This document shows, one piece after another, positions 1 to 13,452 of a stretch of 64,000 bases of DNA. Below the pieces are notes generated by a model. That model did not search any database and was not told the DNA's origin. It saw only the letters and a list, made by a program, of their open reading frames with translations. Each line of letters starts with the position of its first letter. Position 1 is the first letter of the stretch. The DNA is from Meandrina meandrites (lineage: Eukaryota; Cnidaria; Anthozoa; Scleractinia; Meandrinidae). The stretch lies in NCBI GenBank assembly GCA_963693305.1, contig OY855903.1:23574255-23638254 (forward strand), read 5' to 3'. The translations under genes and the position numbers were made by a program.

Positions 1-675
1 GTAAGATCTTTGTCAAACTTGTTCCAAGTCTCTTGATATTCCTAGACTGTATCGTATATTATTAGTTACAAGGTTTGTACAGACCTTGAAATTTGGAAGA
101 AGTGTGAATAGCTAAGAGAGTTCAGTCTTAGTTCAGTGAATCTGCATTGGCTAACCAAATTACTGTTGTTCTGAGAGTATGATTTCACTCATATCATCAC
201 CTGTGTGGTACAAATTTTAAAATCATAATTATTTAGAATTGATTCACTTTGGTATCCCAATTAAGTCAAATTTCCTTTGGTTACTATGCTTAGTGATTGG
301 TAAAAAAGAACAATGCCACTTTCTCATCTAATCTGAAGTAAAACTAAGACCAATCATGACTTGTTTGCATACAATTTTTTACACTTCTCATTGGCTACAT
401 GTGTTTGCTTCAAGTTTTAATTGGTGTCTTTTGTGATTGGCTAGAGTGATTACTTTGGCTTTGATTTCATGACACTCAAATGAAAATCTTTTTCAAATGA
501 TATTTATTAACAATATGTGAAACAGTTCTTCGCAGCTTTGTAGCAAGTGATGATTGGAAAATCTGTTTTACTTTAATTCTTTTGACCTCCCTTCATATGT
601 ATGATTCATTCAAAGGACTTAAAAGCAAGGCAGTTTTTGTTGAATTTCTAATGTTTGCTTTTGTTTATCCATCAG

Positions 676-3600
676 CAAATCTGTCAATAAAGAATATGAA
701 GAGTATGTTTTATCAGTTGGAGATTTTGATGAGAGGATTTTCTTGGACGATGAAGCCCATCTTGAAATAGGCACACCAGCCAAGTCTTACACTTTTGCAG
801 AAGTTGATGAACAGCAGAGGTAAGTGCAAATGGTAGTCGTTCTTCAGAGATTAAAAAAAAAAAACAGATGTAAAATGACTTTTAAAAATTATTGTTTGAC
901 TCAACAGGCAATAATATTTATTATTATGAAACTTATTCAATCTATAGACCAGCAGTGATTTATTATAATTTGATATTTTTATTATTATTTTTTAGGATGG
1001 GGCTAAGAAGAAATTTACAGGAGCACTTTACAAGGGTAGGTTTGAACGGAGTGTTCTTGATTTTTATGATAAGGCCAGTTGCTTATCCTTGTTCTAATGG
1101 TTTGTTTACAGACTAAAAGTCTTGCACCCTCAACTCCACTGACTGGAAGACGATATTTGAAGGAGAAAGATCCCAAGTAAGATGCCTTGTAAAATGCCCA
1201 TCTTACCACCTGGGGCTAAAAATTAAGTTTAGTGCTTGGTCGACACTCCAGCCTTTATCCCTGAATTCTTAGTGGCCCAGGCCAAAATAAAGTAGCCCTC
1301 AAATTTCCTCTCCTGAATTTTGATTTTGCGAACACTCACGTTTGAAAATGTACCACATACAACTCTGGGTAAATCTGACATCATGTGCCAATAAAACCAA
1401 AATGGCATCTACATTTTGGAGAGACCTAAAAACGCGATCACAAACAGCTTTGAATATTGCACTTTTGAACTAAACTTAGGAAAGAAAGGAAAGAAAAGAA
1501 GGGAACTCAAAGGAAAGAACATTTTATTTAATTGTTATTGTACTGAGTCTTTTCGTGCTTCTCAAATCATAGTCATCTAATCAAACTTCAACTTTCATTG
1601 GCCCTGGACACTTTTATCCCGCCACTGGCGACCATCTGAAGTTTCTTAGTTGCATGATGTGTTCTGGTCTGATTGTCTTATTTATTCCTGTTTTGCAGGA
1701 TAACCCCTGTATCCACGGCAACCCAGTCAGTCAGCAGACTGCAAGCTCTCCTATCGGGATTGAAGGCAGGACCAAGTGATCGGCTCCTGAAAATATTCTC
1801 GTAAGTATAAAACTTGAGGTCAAGAGGTCCTTTTCACACAATGTTTATTCGCCCCCTCCCCCCCCCCCCTCTCTTTTGGTGTTTCAGTTAATTGACAGTC
1901 CCCTTATCACCACTAATTTTACTTGTGTATTGTATGTTGTAGTGAGTGCAGTAGAAATCCTCAGGAAGCTATCGAGAGTCGAGTTGGAACACTCGGCGAG
2001 ACTTTCCTAAGGGAGTATGTACAGGTAAATACTTGTAGCTCTACCTGAATCCTATCACATACTACAAATGTCATTCTTTGGTGACAGCTTGTTAACACTT
2101 CATACATTGGCAGATTTCCCTACTTAAAGCATACACCAGGCGCATTTAATAACAGTATTTTCAATGTATGTGGAGCTCTGCTTTTAAGCTCGGTTAAATC
2201 TATATATTATCAGTCGCTCATTTTACTTGCTTTTCCTTGCAGCCATCTCCTGATCGACCCAAGTCTCCGTGCTCAACAAGAGAGTTTGCCACAAAGAGAT
2301 TGAAACTTGCAGAGATTTTGTACTACAAGGTAAGTTAACTCTAGAAATTTGGTCTTTGTCTAACAGTAAGATGTGCATTATTGGCCATAAGTGAACTTGT
2401 CTGTGGTTTTATCAACAGGTTCTTGAAAGTATAACTTTACAGGAGCAGAAGAGGCTTCAAGGACACCTTGATTTAACTGTAAGTAAATTCACATTCTGTT
2501 CGTGAACAAAGTTATTGATTTCTAGAGAAACTGTTGTGCTGCATTGGCAGGCAAGTGAAGCACTTAGTTGATAAAGATAAAATATTAAACTGCCATGATA
2601 TTAAATTTTGAAAAGCTGATGATGTTTGAAGCAAACTTGAGTTTCGACGAAGGGCTAAATAAATGCTTGAAACATCGGCTTTTCAAAATTGGCTACAGTG
2701 GTATGTTTACCTTCACAATGTTTTGACATTGGAATTTAAAGGAAAAAGCTAGAGTAAGCTTAGTAGAATTATCTGCATTTTAAGGTAAGTCTGCATCGAG
2801 CCAAGTAGCCCATACAGCCAGAGCTTTATCCCAGTTTCTGTAGTCTTAAGCGACTAGGAGTATTTCTGCATCCCCCTGGATAGGATGGCAATCCATTGCA
2901 GGGTTTCCCCCTGCAGCTTTATTTTGCCGGTACCCTGTGAAAGTAGAGTGTCTTGCCAAGAACATAAAACAACATCCCTGGCAAGGATGGAAGCCGGACT
3001 GTTCAATCCAGAGTCCAGCGCACTAACCATTAGGCCACCCTGTCTCCCACCAACTACATTTTAAGTACCAAATATTATTTCTCTTTTCAGAGTTTGTTGG
3101 AGCAGGACATCTTTCATAGCTCTTTGATGGCCTGTTGTTTGGAAATCATTATCTTCTCCTACAACTCTCAAAGGTAGGCCCCTTGTTAACCCTTGATTCT
3201 GTAAAGAGTGTCCGGCTTTGAATAATGGGAAAAAAAAATCAACACCTTTTTTTGTGTTTTTCTTGTTTTATTAGGACTTTTCCATGGATAATAGAAATCT
3301 TTGACATCAGTCCATACTACTTCTACAAAATTATTGAAGTGTTCATTAAAGCTGAAGATGGCCTGTCAAGAGATGTCGTCAAACATCTCAATCATGTAAG
3401 TTTCAGATTAGCTTTTCTTGTTTTTTATTCATTTGTATTTATATTTCAGATTAGCTGCTTAGCACTTATCTCCCCTGTAAACTGACAGACATTTAAACAT
3501 GTATCAGAGTTTCAGTCACAAAAACAAATTTAACAGCAAGCAAAATGGTACTAAATAGTGATTACTTCTTCTGCATTTGAACTAGATTGAGGAGCAGATT

Positions 3601-5679
3601 CTTGAATGCCTTGCATGGAGCCATGATTCCCCTCTGTGGTTGTCAATCCAGCAAGCTGGCTCTGTTCCGTCATGCGAAGATGTGTCTCTCCCCTACCAGA
3701 CAGAAACGACCCACAGCACACAAAACCTACTGGCCTCACCAATTATCCACCCTCGTGTTCAGAGAATTTGTGGTGAGGAAGGAGCTGCTAGAAGAGGTGA
3801 GAGGTGGAAGTGATTTCACAGCTATGCTCAACCGTCCAAGTTAAGACCAATTTAGCTGCCATGGCGAGTAATATTTTGGAGCTGGCGACTAAATTGGAAC
3901 CGAAGTTGAAAAGAAGGCTTTCCCCAAAGGGGCGAGGAAAAATACGAGCAATGAGCAAAACGTCCGCTCGTATTATATGTTAAACCATCGAATAAGTGAT
4001 TTATTATTCCACTAAAAAATAAAGTTTTGTGCAGTCATTTCGTCGCTCCGCTTTCAGTCCATATTTTTGCCCTGTTCTACAGTGGCATATTTTGCGCGTT
4101 CTTTTGCCCTAATATGGTAAAATGGCGCAATAGTGAAATAATAATAAAACCTACATGTAGGATCAGGGATTTCATCTTTCTACTATTTCTTTTTCCAGTC
4201 CTACAGTTACCCAGCTCACCGTCAGCCCATGATGTGTTCAGTTCACCAGTCACCCCAAGCAGTGGTGCACGGCGTAATCTCTTCAGCAGCTCTCCATCTG
4301 CTCAGAGTGCACCACCTGTGACCTTGTCTGCTACAACAAGACAGGCTGCCGCAAGGAATGCTCCAACTTGTAAGTGCATGTATGGTGTTGAAAGAAATGT
4401 GTAGTTATTTGCTAAGGGGGATTGCTATTTTGAGCTTGATATCATTTACAGTGAAAATGTTGGTTTCTTTGTCATGTAATTTATTTAGTGCTCATCCACT
4501 TCTAACCTTTTTATCTGGTTTCAGTGATTATTACGCCAGCGCCAGGCAGTAGTGGTGGTTATATTGTAAATGGTGTTGCCCAAGCTGTGGTGTTGCCAAG
4601 CACATCAACTACTGTGCAAGTGACATCACCGCAGGCTGGTAGCGTGTTGGCTCCCAGCAATTCCATGGCATCGCCAACCTCAAGTCCTGTGAGGTCAACC
4701 TCAGCACCAACCACACCCAAGACAAAGGCTCCAACTCCAAGTAAACCAAAAAAGACAGGCTCCTTGGCACTGTTCTTTAGAAAGGTAACTTGCATGCTAG
4801 GACATTGAATGGGAGATGTTAAAATTATATCAAAAATTAGACTATAATGAGAATGGGAAAAGCAGCCTGAACAGCAAAATGATTGATGTGAACAAAGGAA
4901 TCTCCCAGGTTCCTGGACATAAAGGAAGAAAACTTGTAACCGGAGAGGTTAAAGTGTATTTTGGCAGATAGTGTCTAATGTTAACCCTTTACCCACTTGT
5001 GGGAACCCGAAAATTTTCCCTTGACAATCAGTTTCTTTATTCTCACAACCTGCACAGCTGGACTTGTATTGGTAACTTAATGAGATTTAAGGTGGTGATC
5101 TCTAAAGTCAGACCTGCAAAGAATGAGATTATACTGTTTCCTAAATAAACTTTTTCTTGTTTATTCGCAGCTTTATCATCTATCCAGTGTGCGCCTCAGA
5201 GATCTTTGCACCAAACTTGATGTCCAGGAGGAGCTCCGTGTCAAGTAAGCCCGCTTACAAATTCTCATTTCTTGTCTCAATATGTTTAAAGAATTTTATA
5301 ATTCATCAGAAAAACTTTTCACTACTGATCGATTGCTTTATTCTTGTTAACTTTGACTAGTGATATTTTAAAGAGAAATAAAGTTTTGATCACTGGTAAT
5401 GATAACTCTTTCTCATCTGTAGGATGTGGACATGCTTTGAGCATACATTGATGAACATGACAGAGTTGATGAAAGACAGGCATATTGATCAGATATTGAT
5501 GTGTTCAATTTATGTCATGGGAAAGGTACATAATTATATTTTTTAGACAGTCTAGTTTGTAGTGTAAAAATATGCCCTGATGTTTCGAACCAGAAATCCT
5601 GCTTCTCTGTTAGGTACAGTCTGAGGGACTTCAACAAAATCCTTTATGCTTTATATGTCCTCTGCTAAGTGAGTTAAAT

Positions 5680-5757
<78 letters not shown>

Positions 5758-8741
5758 TGAAATGTTTATTTTGAAGTCATTGTTGTTACAAACAATAGTT
5801 ACCAATATTTACTTTCAGCCCTCTCTGACAGAAAAACTTTCCGTTTATTTTCAGGTTACAAATGCAGATCTCTCATTCCAGAACATTATGAAATGTTATC
5901 GCACTCAGCCTCAAGCTGTCAGTCATGTAAGGTTCTGTTGTTGTTATGGTAAACATCAGCTATTTCATAATCCACCTTTCAGATTCATCCATTTAAAAAT
6001 ATTTCTTTTTCTCTAATCCACAAAGGTTTACAGAAGTGTGCTTCTCAGAGGAAGAAGGCGAGTGCCACTTGGAAGTAGTGGAAGTGACGGAGGAGCTAAA
6101 GGTTAGATTAAAAATTAAATCCATTAATTACAGCAAGGAACCCAAAAGTAAGACCACTTTTAATCAATTTACATTCTTTCATGCAGTCTTTATCCAATTA
6201 GAAGTCAACTGGAAGCTGTCGTCGGCTTCTGATTGGATTAAATCTGTATGAAGGAATGTGAATAAATGAAAAGTGGTTACACTTTTGGGCTTCCTGCCAT
6301 AAAGAATGTTACTGCTCAAATAAGGTGGTCTTCAGCGCTAGGTGACTAAAAAGGCTGGCGCTTCAATTTGGTTTTCATAGAATGAAGCAACTAGCTAGGG
6401 GGATTGAAATTCCCCTGTGGTTGCTATAGAAACTGGAATAAGCTCCAGGTGCATGAGTGACTTTTTCCTTTAAATCTTTATTTAGAAAAAAAACCCAGCA
6501 ATTAGGAGACTCAAAGTGTTGTTTTGAAAACAGGTATTAAAAGTGAGCCAGGCAGTAGTGGACCTGCCAGCCCAGTTCAAGGGTCAAACAGTGCAAGAGC
6601 TAGTCCAGTGAGGAGTGCAAGTACTGTGCCTTCTACACCCCCTCCGACAGGCGCTTCCACCTGCGGATCTAGCAGCACTGAAAACAGCCCAAACATTGAT
6701 GGTGAAAGGGGAGACCTCATTGAATTCTACAACAAGGTAAATACATGTAGCATTTATCCTGATACAAATACAACCAAGTTTTAATTAGACCTCTCATTGC
6801 TAAAAGAAATGAGAAAAATGGTTCGCTTCATCAGTTGTGTATCCTGTTTCAAAGAATAGGGAAACTGAGAGACCTGCTCTTTTAGTAGAAGACTGAAGCT
6901 TACAAGAAAGTGTAGAAAGTATAAAACTATCTGTTGATGAGATATTTGACTGAAAGGGAAAACAGGCCAAATCTATTTGGGTTTTGATGCAGCCACTGCA
7001 ACGACCCCCTTAAAAACCATAAGAATTAGTGAAAGTAAAAGATATCTTCTTAACAATTTACATTTGTCCATTGAGTCTGCTACTAATTGTCTCTTCAAGT
7101 CTTTTAATTTGATATTCCTTGTGGGTTTCTATTTTTTAGGTCTTTATCAAAAGGGTGAAAAACTTTGCCCTCAAGTTCTCAGCTGGAGACAGAGCAGTAA
7201 GTGTTACTGAGATAGTAAAGTTAATAAAAAATGAATTTATGGCAATTTATCCTTCCTTCGTTTTTGTTTAATCTTGTTTAATTAATTTTGTAATGATTAA
7301 GACAGTGTGAAGACAATTTAAAACAGCAATGGTCCAAGCTAGCAATTTGTTTATTAAAAATAAATAATTTTTTGTTCAACTATAATAATTTTGTTTTGTT
7401 CTTTAGTTGGACTCTCCTCCATTATCTCCTCTTCCTGTGATGAAAAATCAGGCTCATTCACCGCGACGCAAAGTCTCCACCCGGCATCCTGTGTACATCT
7501 CCCCACACAAGAACGGTAAGTTGTAATTGAATAATTTAAATAGTGCAGCAATGTGTATGTAAATATATATATATCAATTCATCAAGAACATCCTTGTCGT
7601 GATGTTGTATCCAGAAAAAATTCTAAATCAATCAAATACTGGAAAATTTGACTTTGCCGATATTTCGTCTTTATTACAAAAGACTTCATCAGGGCAACCC
7701 TGATGAAGTCTTTTGTAATAAAGACGAAATATCGGCAAAGTCAAATGTTCCAGTATTTGATTGATTTATATATATATGATTTATATATATATGATTGATT
7801 TATGATTGATTTATATATATATATCAATATATATAGATATCATAATATATATAGATATCATATAGAATATCATAGATATCATGCTCATATTACCATAACC
7901 AAGTTCATACGTGTCCTGAAAACGTGGTAACCATCAAAAAAAAATTTTTGGCATTGAGGATGGCCTAGAGGCTCGTATGCTGGACTTGCAGTATAAAGGT
8001 CCTGGGTTCAAATCCTCGTCCCTGCCACTAGATGGGTTTGTTTTATCTCCTCCAAGCCTTGTAGATAGCAAACTGGCAATTAATTACCAAGAAAATTTAA
8101 GCCAATTGGTCAGAAAAAAAGGCAGAAAAGATTGTCTTGAAATAAACTACCAGTAAATAATTGTGGGTCCTAGAATTGTTCTGGAGAAGAGTACAAATTA
8201 TGTGTAAATGTGTGTTTTCAGTATTACTTTTTGTCAAGGAGTACATGTACCATTTAAAACAGTAGAACAACTTAAGTATAAGATGTTATTTTGTTCTTCT
8301 CTGATCCCTTAGGAGTTTCAATGACACCAACAACAAGATTGTTGTACTGCTTCAAAGAAAGCCCAGCAGAAGTAAGTTATTTGAATCAAGGAATAGGCAT
8401 TTTTATTTTTATTTATAATCACCCATAAAAGCTCTCTTGAGGCCCTCCCCCACTCCCATGCACTTAAAAACTTCAAATTTTTAATGCCCCCCCCCCCTTT
8501 TAACATGGTGGCATTCCATGTCTGTATTGTTTTTTTGACACCTTTACTCTTTCATTCGCAGAAACTTCGAGACATCAACCACATGCTGAAACAAGGTGCA
8601 GGAGAGACAAGCCGTAAGAGAGCTCTTCTGCAGGACGACCATGGGACTCATCTTCCTGCCAAGCTGTTGCGTTCAGAAGAGGTTTTACAGAGGAAATTAA
8701 CCAGCATGATAGAGGAGCGGCAAGCCTCTGCCTCGAGATAG
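676..8741 (+). CDS. RBL1: Retinoblastoma-like pocket protein (p107/p130 family), 3' part of gene
   Basis: Pocket proteins bind E2F-DP and LxCxE partners in the nucleus and repress cell-cycle genes. 21 exons are visible: 676-819, 996-1035, 1112-1176, 1699-1800, 1943-2024, 2243-2329, 2419-2478, 3091-3173, 3275-3395, 3586-3796, 4199-4369, 4525-4784, 5171-5244, 5423-5525, 5855-5926, 6026-6101, 6534-6736, 7140-7196, 7407-7515, 8313-8371, 8562-8741. All joins are GT-AG and keep one frame, giving 785 residues before the stop. Landmarks in order: [32 protein letters not shown], pocket A ([15 protein letters not shown] through [14 protein letters not shown]), a Ser/Pro-rich spacer, pocket B ([20 protein letters not shown] onward), then SPPLSP and ISPHKNG in the C-terminal region. 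These match vertebrate p107 block by block. The long spacer and the IGTP-type motif favour RBL over RB1. RBL1 versus RBL2 cannot be settled, since invertebrates often have one ancestral gene. The N-terminal roughly 280 residues lie upstream: base 1 is a GTAAG donor. A possible cyclin-binding RxL motif (KRALL) lies near the C-terminus. Confidence 0.93.
2604..2690. repeat. Small foldback repeat in RBL intron
   Basis: Two arms of about 27 bases (2604-2632 and 2664-2690) are near-perfect reverse complements; the outer arm reads AATTTTGAAAAGC. It lies in the intron between 2478 and 3091. It is probably a miniature inverted-repeat element or a decayed one; no coding content is seen. Confidence 0.6.
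2819..3048 (-). mobile_element. tRNA-derived SINE, copy 1
   Basis: Read on the minus strand, a tRNA-like head (GGCCTAATGGTTAGTGCGCT, then GGACTCTGGATTGAAC) is followed by a body ending in the shared tail that includes GACTAC and the CGCTTAAG-like segment. It shares head and tail blocks with the copies at 34812, 41316 and 48128. The head has A-box-like and degenerate B-box segments, the internal polymerase III promoter of SINEs. Confidence 0.7.
5690..5757. repeat. (AAT)n microsatellite
   Basis: More than twenty uninterrupted AAT triplets lie in the RBL intron between 5525 and 5855. An apparent poly-isoleucine reading frame here is an artefact of the repeat. Confidence 0.97.
7625..7767. repeat. 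143-bp near-perfect hairpin
   Basis: Arms of about 70 bases meet at a short centre near 7696, flanked on both sides by CTTCATCAGGG and its complement. Outer ends are AAATCAATCAAATACTGG and its reverse complement. It lies in the RBL intron between 7515 and 8313, followed by AT-rich simple sequence (about 7768-7880). It is best read as a foldback miniature transposon. Confidence 0.8.
7768..7880. repeat. AT-rich simple sequence
   Basis: Runs of TATATA and repeated GATTGATTTATATAT and ATATCATA blocks directly follow the hairpin at 7625-7767. Confidence 0.85.
7950..8027 (+). mobile_element. tRNA-like sequence, probably a SINE head
   Basis: A 78-base segment has an A-box-like TGGCCTAGAGG and a B-box-like GGGTTCAAATCC at tRNA spacing, ending in GCCA. 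The acceptor-stem pairing is poor and the sequence sits in an intron of the RBL gene, so a tRNA-derived repeat is likelier than a working tRNA gene. Confidence 0.5.
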
Positions 8742-9415
8742 TCCTGACATGAACAGCAATAGTGTTGTCCCTATCATGAATCTGTTGTTAAATTAAAGAT
8801 GGAAAATGAATCGAGGTAAACCCTCAAAAAATCTCAAAGGTTTAATGATGGCCACAAATTTGCACTGCATTGTCCAATTTTTCATTGCAATCATGCCCAC
8901 CACACAAATGATTTTCTTCTTTTTTACCATCAGTAATCACACTATGTAATTGTATCATCGTTTAGTAGAGCTTTTATTCGTAATGACTATTGGTTAAGTA
9001 AAGTAGAAATTATTAATCTCTTTTAGCTTTAATTTTCCAGTGAAAATCAGTGAGTGAGGGAAGGTTATGGTTTTCTTAATAATAGTGATGAAAACTATTA
9101 ATTTTGGTTTATCCATGGTGTTTTCATGCCATATTTTCTGAAATGGTATCTGTATAAATATAGTCAAAAAAAGCGGAGTAACGATTCAGAGCAAAAAAAA
9201 GTATTTGCAATCTATGCTTAGCTAGTGGCCTATGTACAGGTACCAACAAAACATTTTTATTGTTTTATAAGGTTGAATTGAGGTTCTTTTAACATAGCGA
9301 CCTTTAGCAGAAAGCAATAGTTTAGGCAGAAGATGAATTTCACCAAATGGATAATTTTTTAAAAAAAAAGTAATTCTGTTAACTGGTGTTGTAGATTGTA
9401 GATAATTTATGCATG

Positions 9416-9702
9416 GTTGTTGCTATCTTCATGTTTAGTTGCAGGCAGATTACTTTAATACTGTAATAATTATAGTAACTATGTTAAATTAGGATAATTA
9501 TTTTATGTATGTATGTATGTTTGTTGCTATCTTCATGTTTAGTTGCAGGCAGATTACTATAATTCTGTAATAATTATAGTAATTATGTTAAATTAGGATA
9601 ATTATTTTATGTATGTATGTATGTTTGTTGCTATCTTCATGTTTAGTTGCAGGAAGATTACTATAATACTGTAATAATTATAGTAATTATATGTTAAATT
9701 AT
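9416..9702. repeat. 104-bp tandem repeat, about 2.7 copies
   Basis: The block beginning TGCTATCTTCATGTTTAG recurs at 9421, 9525 and 9629, an exact period of 104, with a few substitutions. Each unit ends in ATGTATGTATGT. Confidence 0.92.
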
Positions 9703-12342
9703 TTATCATTGCCCTATATTTTGTCTTTGGTGAATGATTTTGTTCTGTTTACGTTTTGTCCTTTCTCCCCAGATGCCTGCTTCATTTTGTTATTCACACA
9801 ATACAGAAATTGAAACTTAAATTGTTGATTTTGATTAACAGGATCATTTCTACCCCAGTGTTCTAAATAGGTTTTCTATGGATTTTGGTTCCTGTTTGTT
9901 ATCCAAAACAAAATTCTGGTAAGCTCCCTATTTCAATTATTAATTTTATTGCTTTCAGGAAGACAAATTTATTCCACCCAAAATGTTTCACAAATTGACA
10001 TGGAAATGAAAGTGCTCATGCTATAAAGTAGTTGTCATGAGCATTTATTCCACTGTAGCAGGTAGAAGAGTAAATATGGCATGAGTTCCTGGGGACAAAC
10101 GTCTCCCACGCACCCACTCTATATTTACTCTCCACACGCCACATATTAGCAGAGAATTTAAGTTACATGGGCATAGCATATATCTGTCCAATTTTCAACC
10201 TTAAAAAATAGATTAAGCATTAATTTAACATGACTTGTATGGAAGGAAGTATTTATATTTTAGCAGACTTCAGCTGCAAAGCTTGTTTCCGTTTTAGGGA
10301 ACCTCAACTGCGTGGTAGCAGGGCCTTTATGTTTTAGCTATTGTGTTCGAAGGCATCATAAAATATGCCTTTGTTCATAAAAATCAGTTGATGGTGATTG
10401 TAATAAATAATAAAATACATGTTAAAGAGAAGGCTAGGCAGGCAAAACTAAAAGCTATTGTGTTGAAGAAGAAAGAAATCTTGATGTTTTGTTGAAGGGG
10501 TGCTGTATCAATTTTTTATTATCTGAAAGAGGTAAAAATTTCCAGAAAATAAATAAATGCTTTGACTTTATACAATAGTTCTCGGCAAATGCAACCTCAT
10601 GTTTTCTTATTGTCTTGGAATTTTCTTGTTACATTATGGAATTCTTGCTGTAGGAAATTGCATTCAGTTGAAGTCCATAGAGTTTTTCAATAATAATTAT
10701 TTGAGCAAACATTTATTTTATGCATGTTTTTATTAAAGACAAGTATTTGATGATGCAGGCCCCTTTAAATACTACAAATGTGACAAAGTTTTTTATCTTT
10801 TGTGTCTTAAAACTTCCTTTGCCCAGTGTTTTGGTTACCCTAGCCTAAAAACATGCTGATTTAGCAGTTCAGTAGATTACGACGAAGAGCTTGTGCTTTT
10901 AAGTTAATTGCTACAAATCCTGAAATGTTCCACTGAAGAAGAGTTGTTTTCTTTTTGCACCTATACCATTGATCGGCTCGCTTAGCCTTACGCCTAAACC
11001 TTTAGTTAAACTAAAAGTATGTGGTTTGAAATAGTGTTGTAATAATTAGAAGACTGAGGTTGAAGAGAGTTGAAAGACAGCTTGTCAAGAGACTTTTAGT
11101 CGCTGTAGCATAAAGGTTTACTTAAAACATAATTTGCACTTGGTGATACACACATCATTTTAATGAAGTACTTTCCATAATTTAATCGTACTTACGGGTC
11201 AGTGACATGAGGTTCATTCAACTTATTTTAGAGCCAAGCTCATTTCAGGTGTTACAAAACAACTAATTTTGTCTACTTTATTGTATTGATAATGATCAAA
11301 TAATAAACATGAAACTGGATTGTTTTTAATTGACTGGTTTACATTTTTTATAGTAAGGGACGGAGAATTAGAAATAACCGGAGGAGGAGGTGGGGGGGGG
11401 GGGGGGATGGGGTGACTTTTCCCCCCAAAAAAATTCCTGCAAGGAAAACTTGTCTTAAAAAAATTCCTGCAAGCTGTTGTGCCTTAAAAAATATTCATGC
11501 AAAGAAAAAATTACTGCATGAAGATTTTTTTACTCCGCACCCACCCCTAAAGTGAATTAACCTAGTAACTATTTCTTCAGGTAGCTTAAGATGTTTTATG
11601 GTTATGAAATAAATCCTAAATGTCTTTGGCACATGCAACATTTTTTTTTTTGCAGGCAGCAGGTCAAAATTGCTCTGGACATACAAAACTGCTGACACTT
11701 AAGAAACTGTTGAAAAAAGAGGCTAGAAAAAACTTGTTACTGCAGTTTCTCAAGTCTAGACAGTCTTGTTATATCCAGTTCTATTTCAGTTATCAACCTG
11801 AAGAAGACAACTGCCATTGGAGAAGCATTTGACTTTTGAAAGGGTAGATCTGCCAAGTCCCCCAGTTTTAACTAAGTCCTAATTTTTCACACAAAAAAAT
11901 TTTTTTTAAAATTTTATTTAAAAAAATAAATAAAACTATATTACCAGCAAACAAAAAATTACAATTACGTGTACAGTACAACTACCAATGCACGATAATA
12001 AAAGTGACGTGGAAATAAACTACAAAAAAAGAATTACACACAAATCTTGCCCAGCTTCAGGAACCTCAGTTGTTTGACCAGAAGAAAAGCCATGCTTTAA
12101 ATTAGCTCTACAAAGACCTGTTAGTGTATGGTGCCTTGGTCGATTGTTACTGGCGTGCAGAAGTTAAACTCATTGGCACCTGTGCCAGTTGAAAAAGGCT
12201 ATTGATGTCATTACTTTCACCCAAATAAGGCCTCATGTACACTCGTACTCTGCAGATGAAAAAGATCTTACCAATATGGAATGGTACAGAGTGATTGGGC
12301 TAAATGAGCTTGAAATACAATGGATTCAGGTTGAGCGTTTAA

Positions 12343-12545
12343 CAGCCTCAGTTGTCGCATTCGTTGTCACAGTTGAATTGATTGCATTGCGAGGCAAAAT
12401 GACAGACGTTGCTAGGCAGGAATGACGACTGTTGTGGTTTTCCTAAGCAGAATATTGGCATTCCCGCCTAGCAATGTCTGTTATTTTGCCTTGCAACGCA
12501 AATCAATTCAACCATTACAACGAACGCGAAAACTAAGACCGCTAA
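12343..12545. repeat. Foldback miniature element
   Basis: Arms of about 85 bases diverge modestly: the left contains GAATTGATTGCATTGC and GACAGACGTTGCTAGGCAGG, the right their reverse complements, meeting near 12445. No coding content is seen. Confidence 0.75.
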
Positions 12546-13210
12546 ACACTAAACCTGAATCTGCTGTAAGTATAAAAATGCTTAGAAAAATTTCCTTCTT
12601 CCCCGTTTGTCTACTCCATGATAAGGACTTCCCATTAGGTTGAGGCTTTCCCAGGAATGTTTGAACTGAAAGCAAGCTGCTGACAACTGCAGCAAAAAGA
12701 TAAGAAACTGGAAACGGAAAGGCAAAAAAATATATATATATATAACTGACTGGTCTGTTATGTCCTAGATCGGCGTAGAAATCAAGTATCACAGACCAAG
12801 TATTATTCTTTAAAAATCAAGCCACTTCAATATCCTAAGCTACATGTAGTACTGTCAACTTTTGCCTTGCGAACACCCCACTATTCCAGATCCCAGGCAA
12901 AAGTTATAGAGGTTTGACTGGAAATGACTCCTGCTACATTACAGACACTTTCGTGGTACCAAAAGAACAATTTTATTGTTTTGACTCAATAAAGTGGACA
13001 CCATGAACTTCTCATAAAATTGTTACGAGAAATTGCAGTATGTTGCTCACTATTGTCAAAACACACTTCAAAAGACTTCTGGAATATTTACTTTTGCATC
13101 AATTCCTTCAGAGGCTGCATACCTAACAATTACATAGCAGTTTCACCACTATTGTTAAGAACGTCATACTCTATATTATGTTAACGGAACTTGTTTTTCT
13201 TGCACCCCAC

Positions 13211-13452
13211 TATTACAGAGGCCCTGCCAGGGGGGGATCCCGTGTCGCTTGTCTGAATTTAAAAATGTCCCGTGTCGCTGTTTTATCGCACTTCACGTCG
13301 CTGTCGGTAGTTGAATTAAAGGAAAATTGCTTGTCCTTGTCGGAATTGAAGTTTTTGCATTAGGGTTGTCGTGCAGTTTTATTTTATGCGCTGTCGCTAC
13401 TTTTTGGGCCATGTCGCTTGTCGGAATTTACCCTGGCAGGGCCTCATTACAG
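13211..13452. mobile_element. hAT-like miniature element
   Basis: Terminal inverted repeats AGGCCCTGCCAGGG (13219) and CCCTGGCAGGGCCT (ending 13444) are flanked by TATTACAG and CATTACAG, an 8-bp target duplication with one mismatch. Internally, GTCGCTTGTCGGAATT-like blocks repeat. An 8-bp duplication is the hAT hallmark; no transposase is present. Confidence 0.65.

Noticed and set aside
996..1035. Reading exon 996-1035 as [13 protein letters not shown]
   Set aside because: The flanking exon phases require the frame [12 protein letters not shown], which matches the p107 NLQQHF block.
5678..6016. Frame with a long poly-isoleucine run
   Set aside because: It is a product of the AAT microsatellite, and the downstream part is the real RBL exon at 5855-5926 read in or out of its context.
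12189..12425. A 78-codon open frame after RBL
   Set aside because: Its end runs into a foldback element arm and nothing in it looks conserved.
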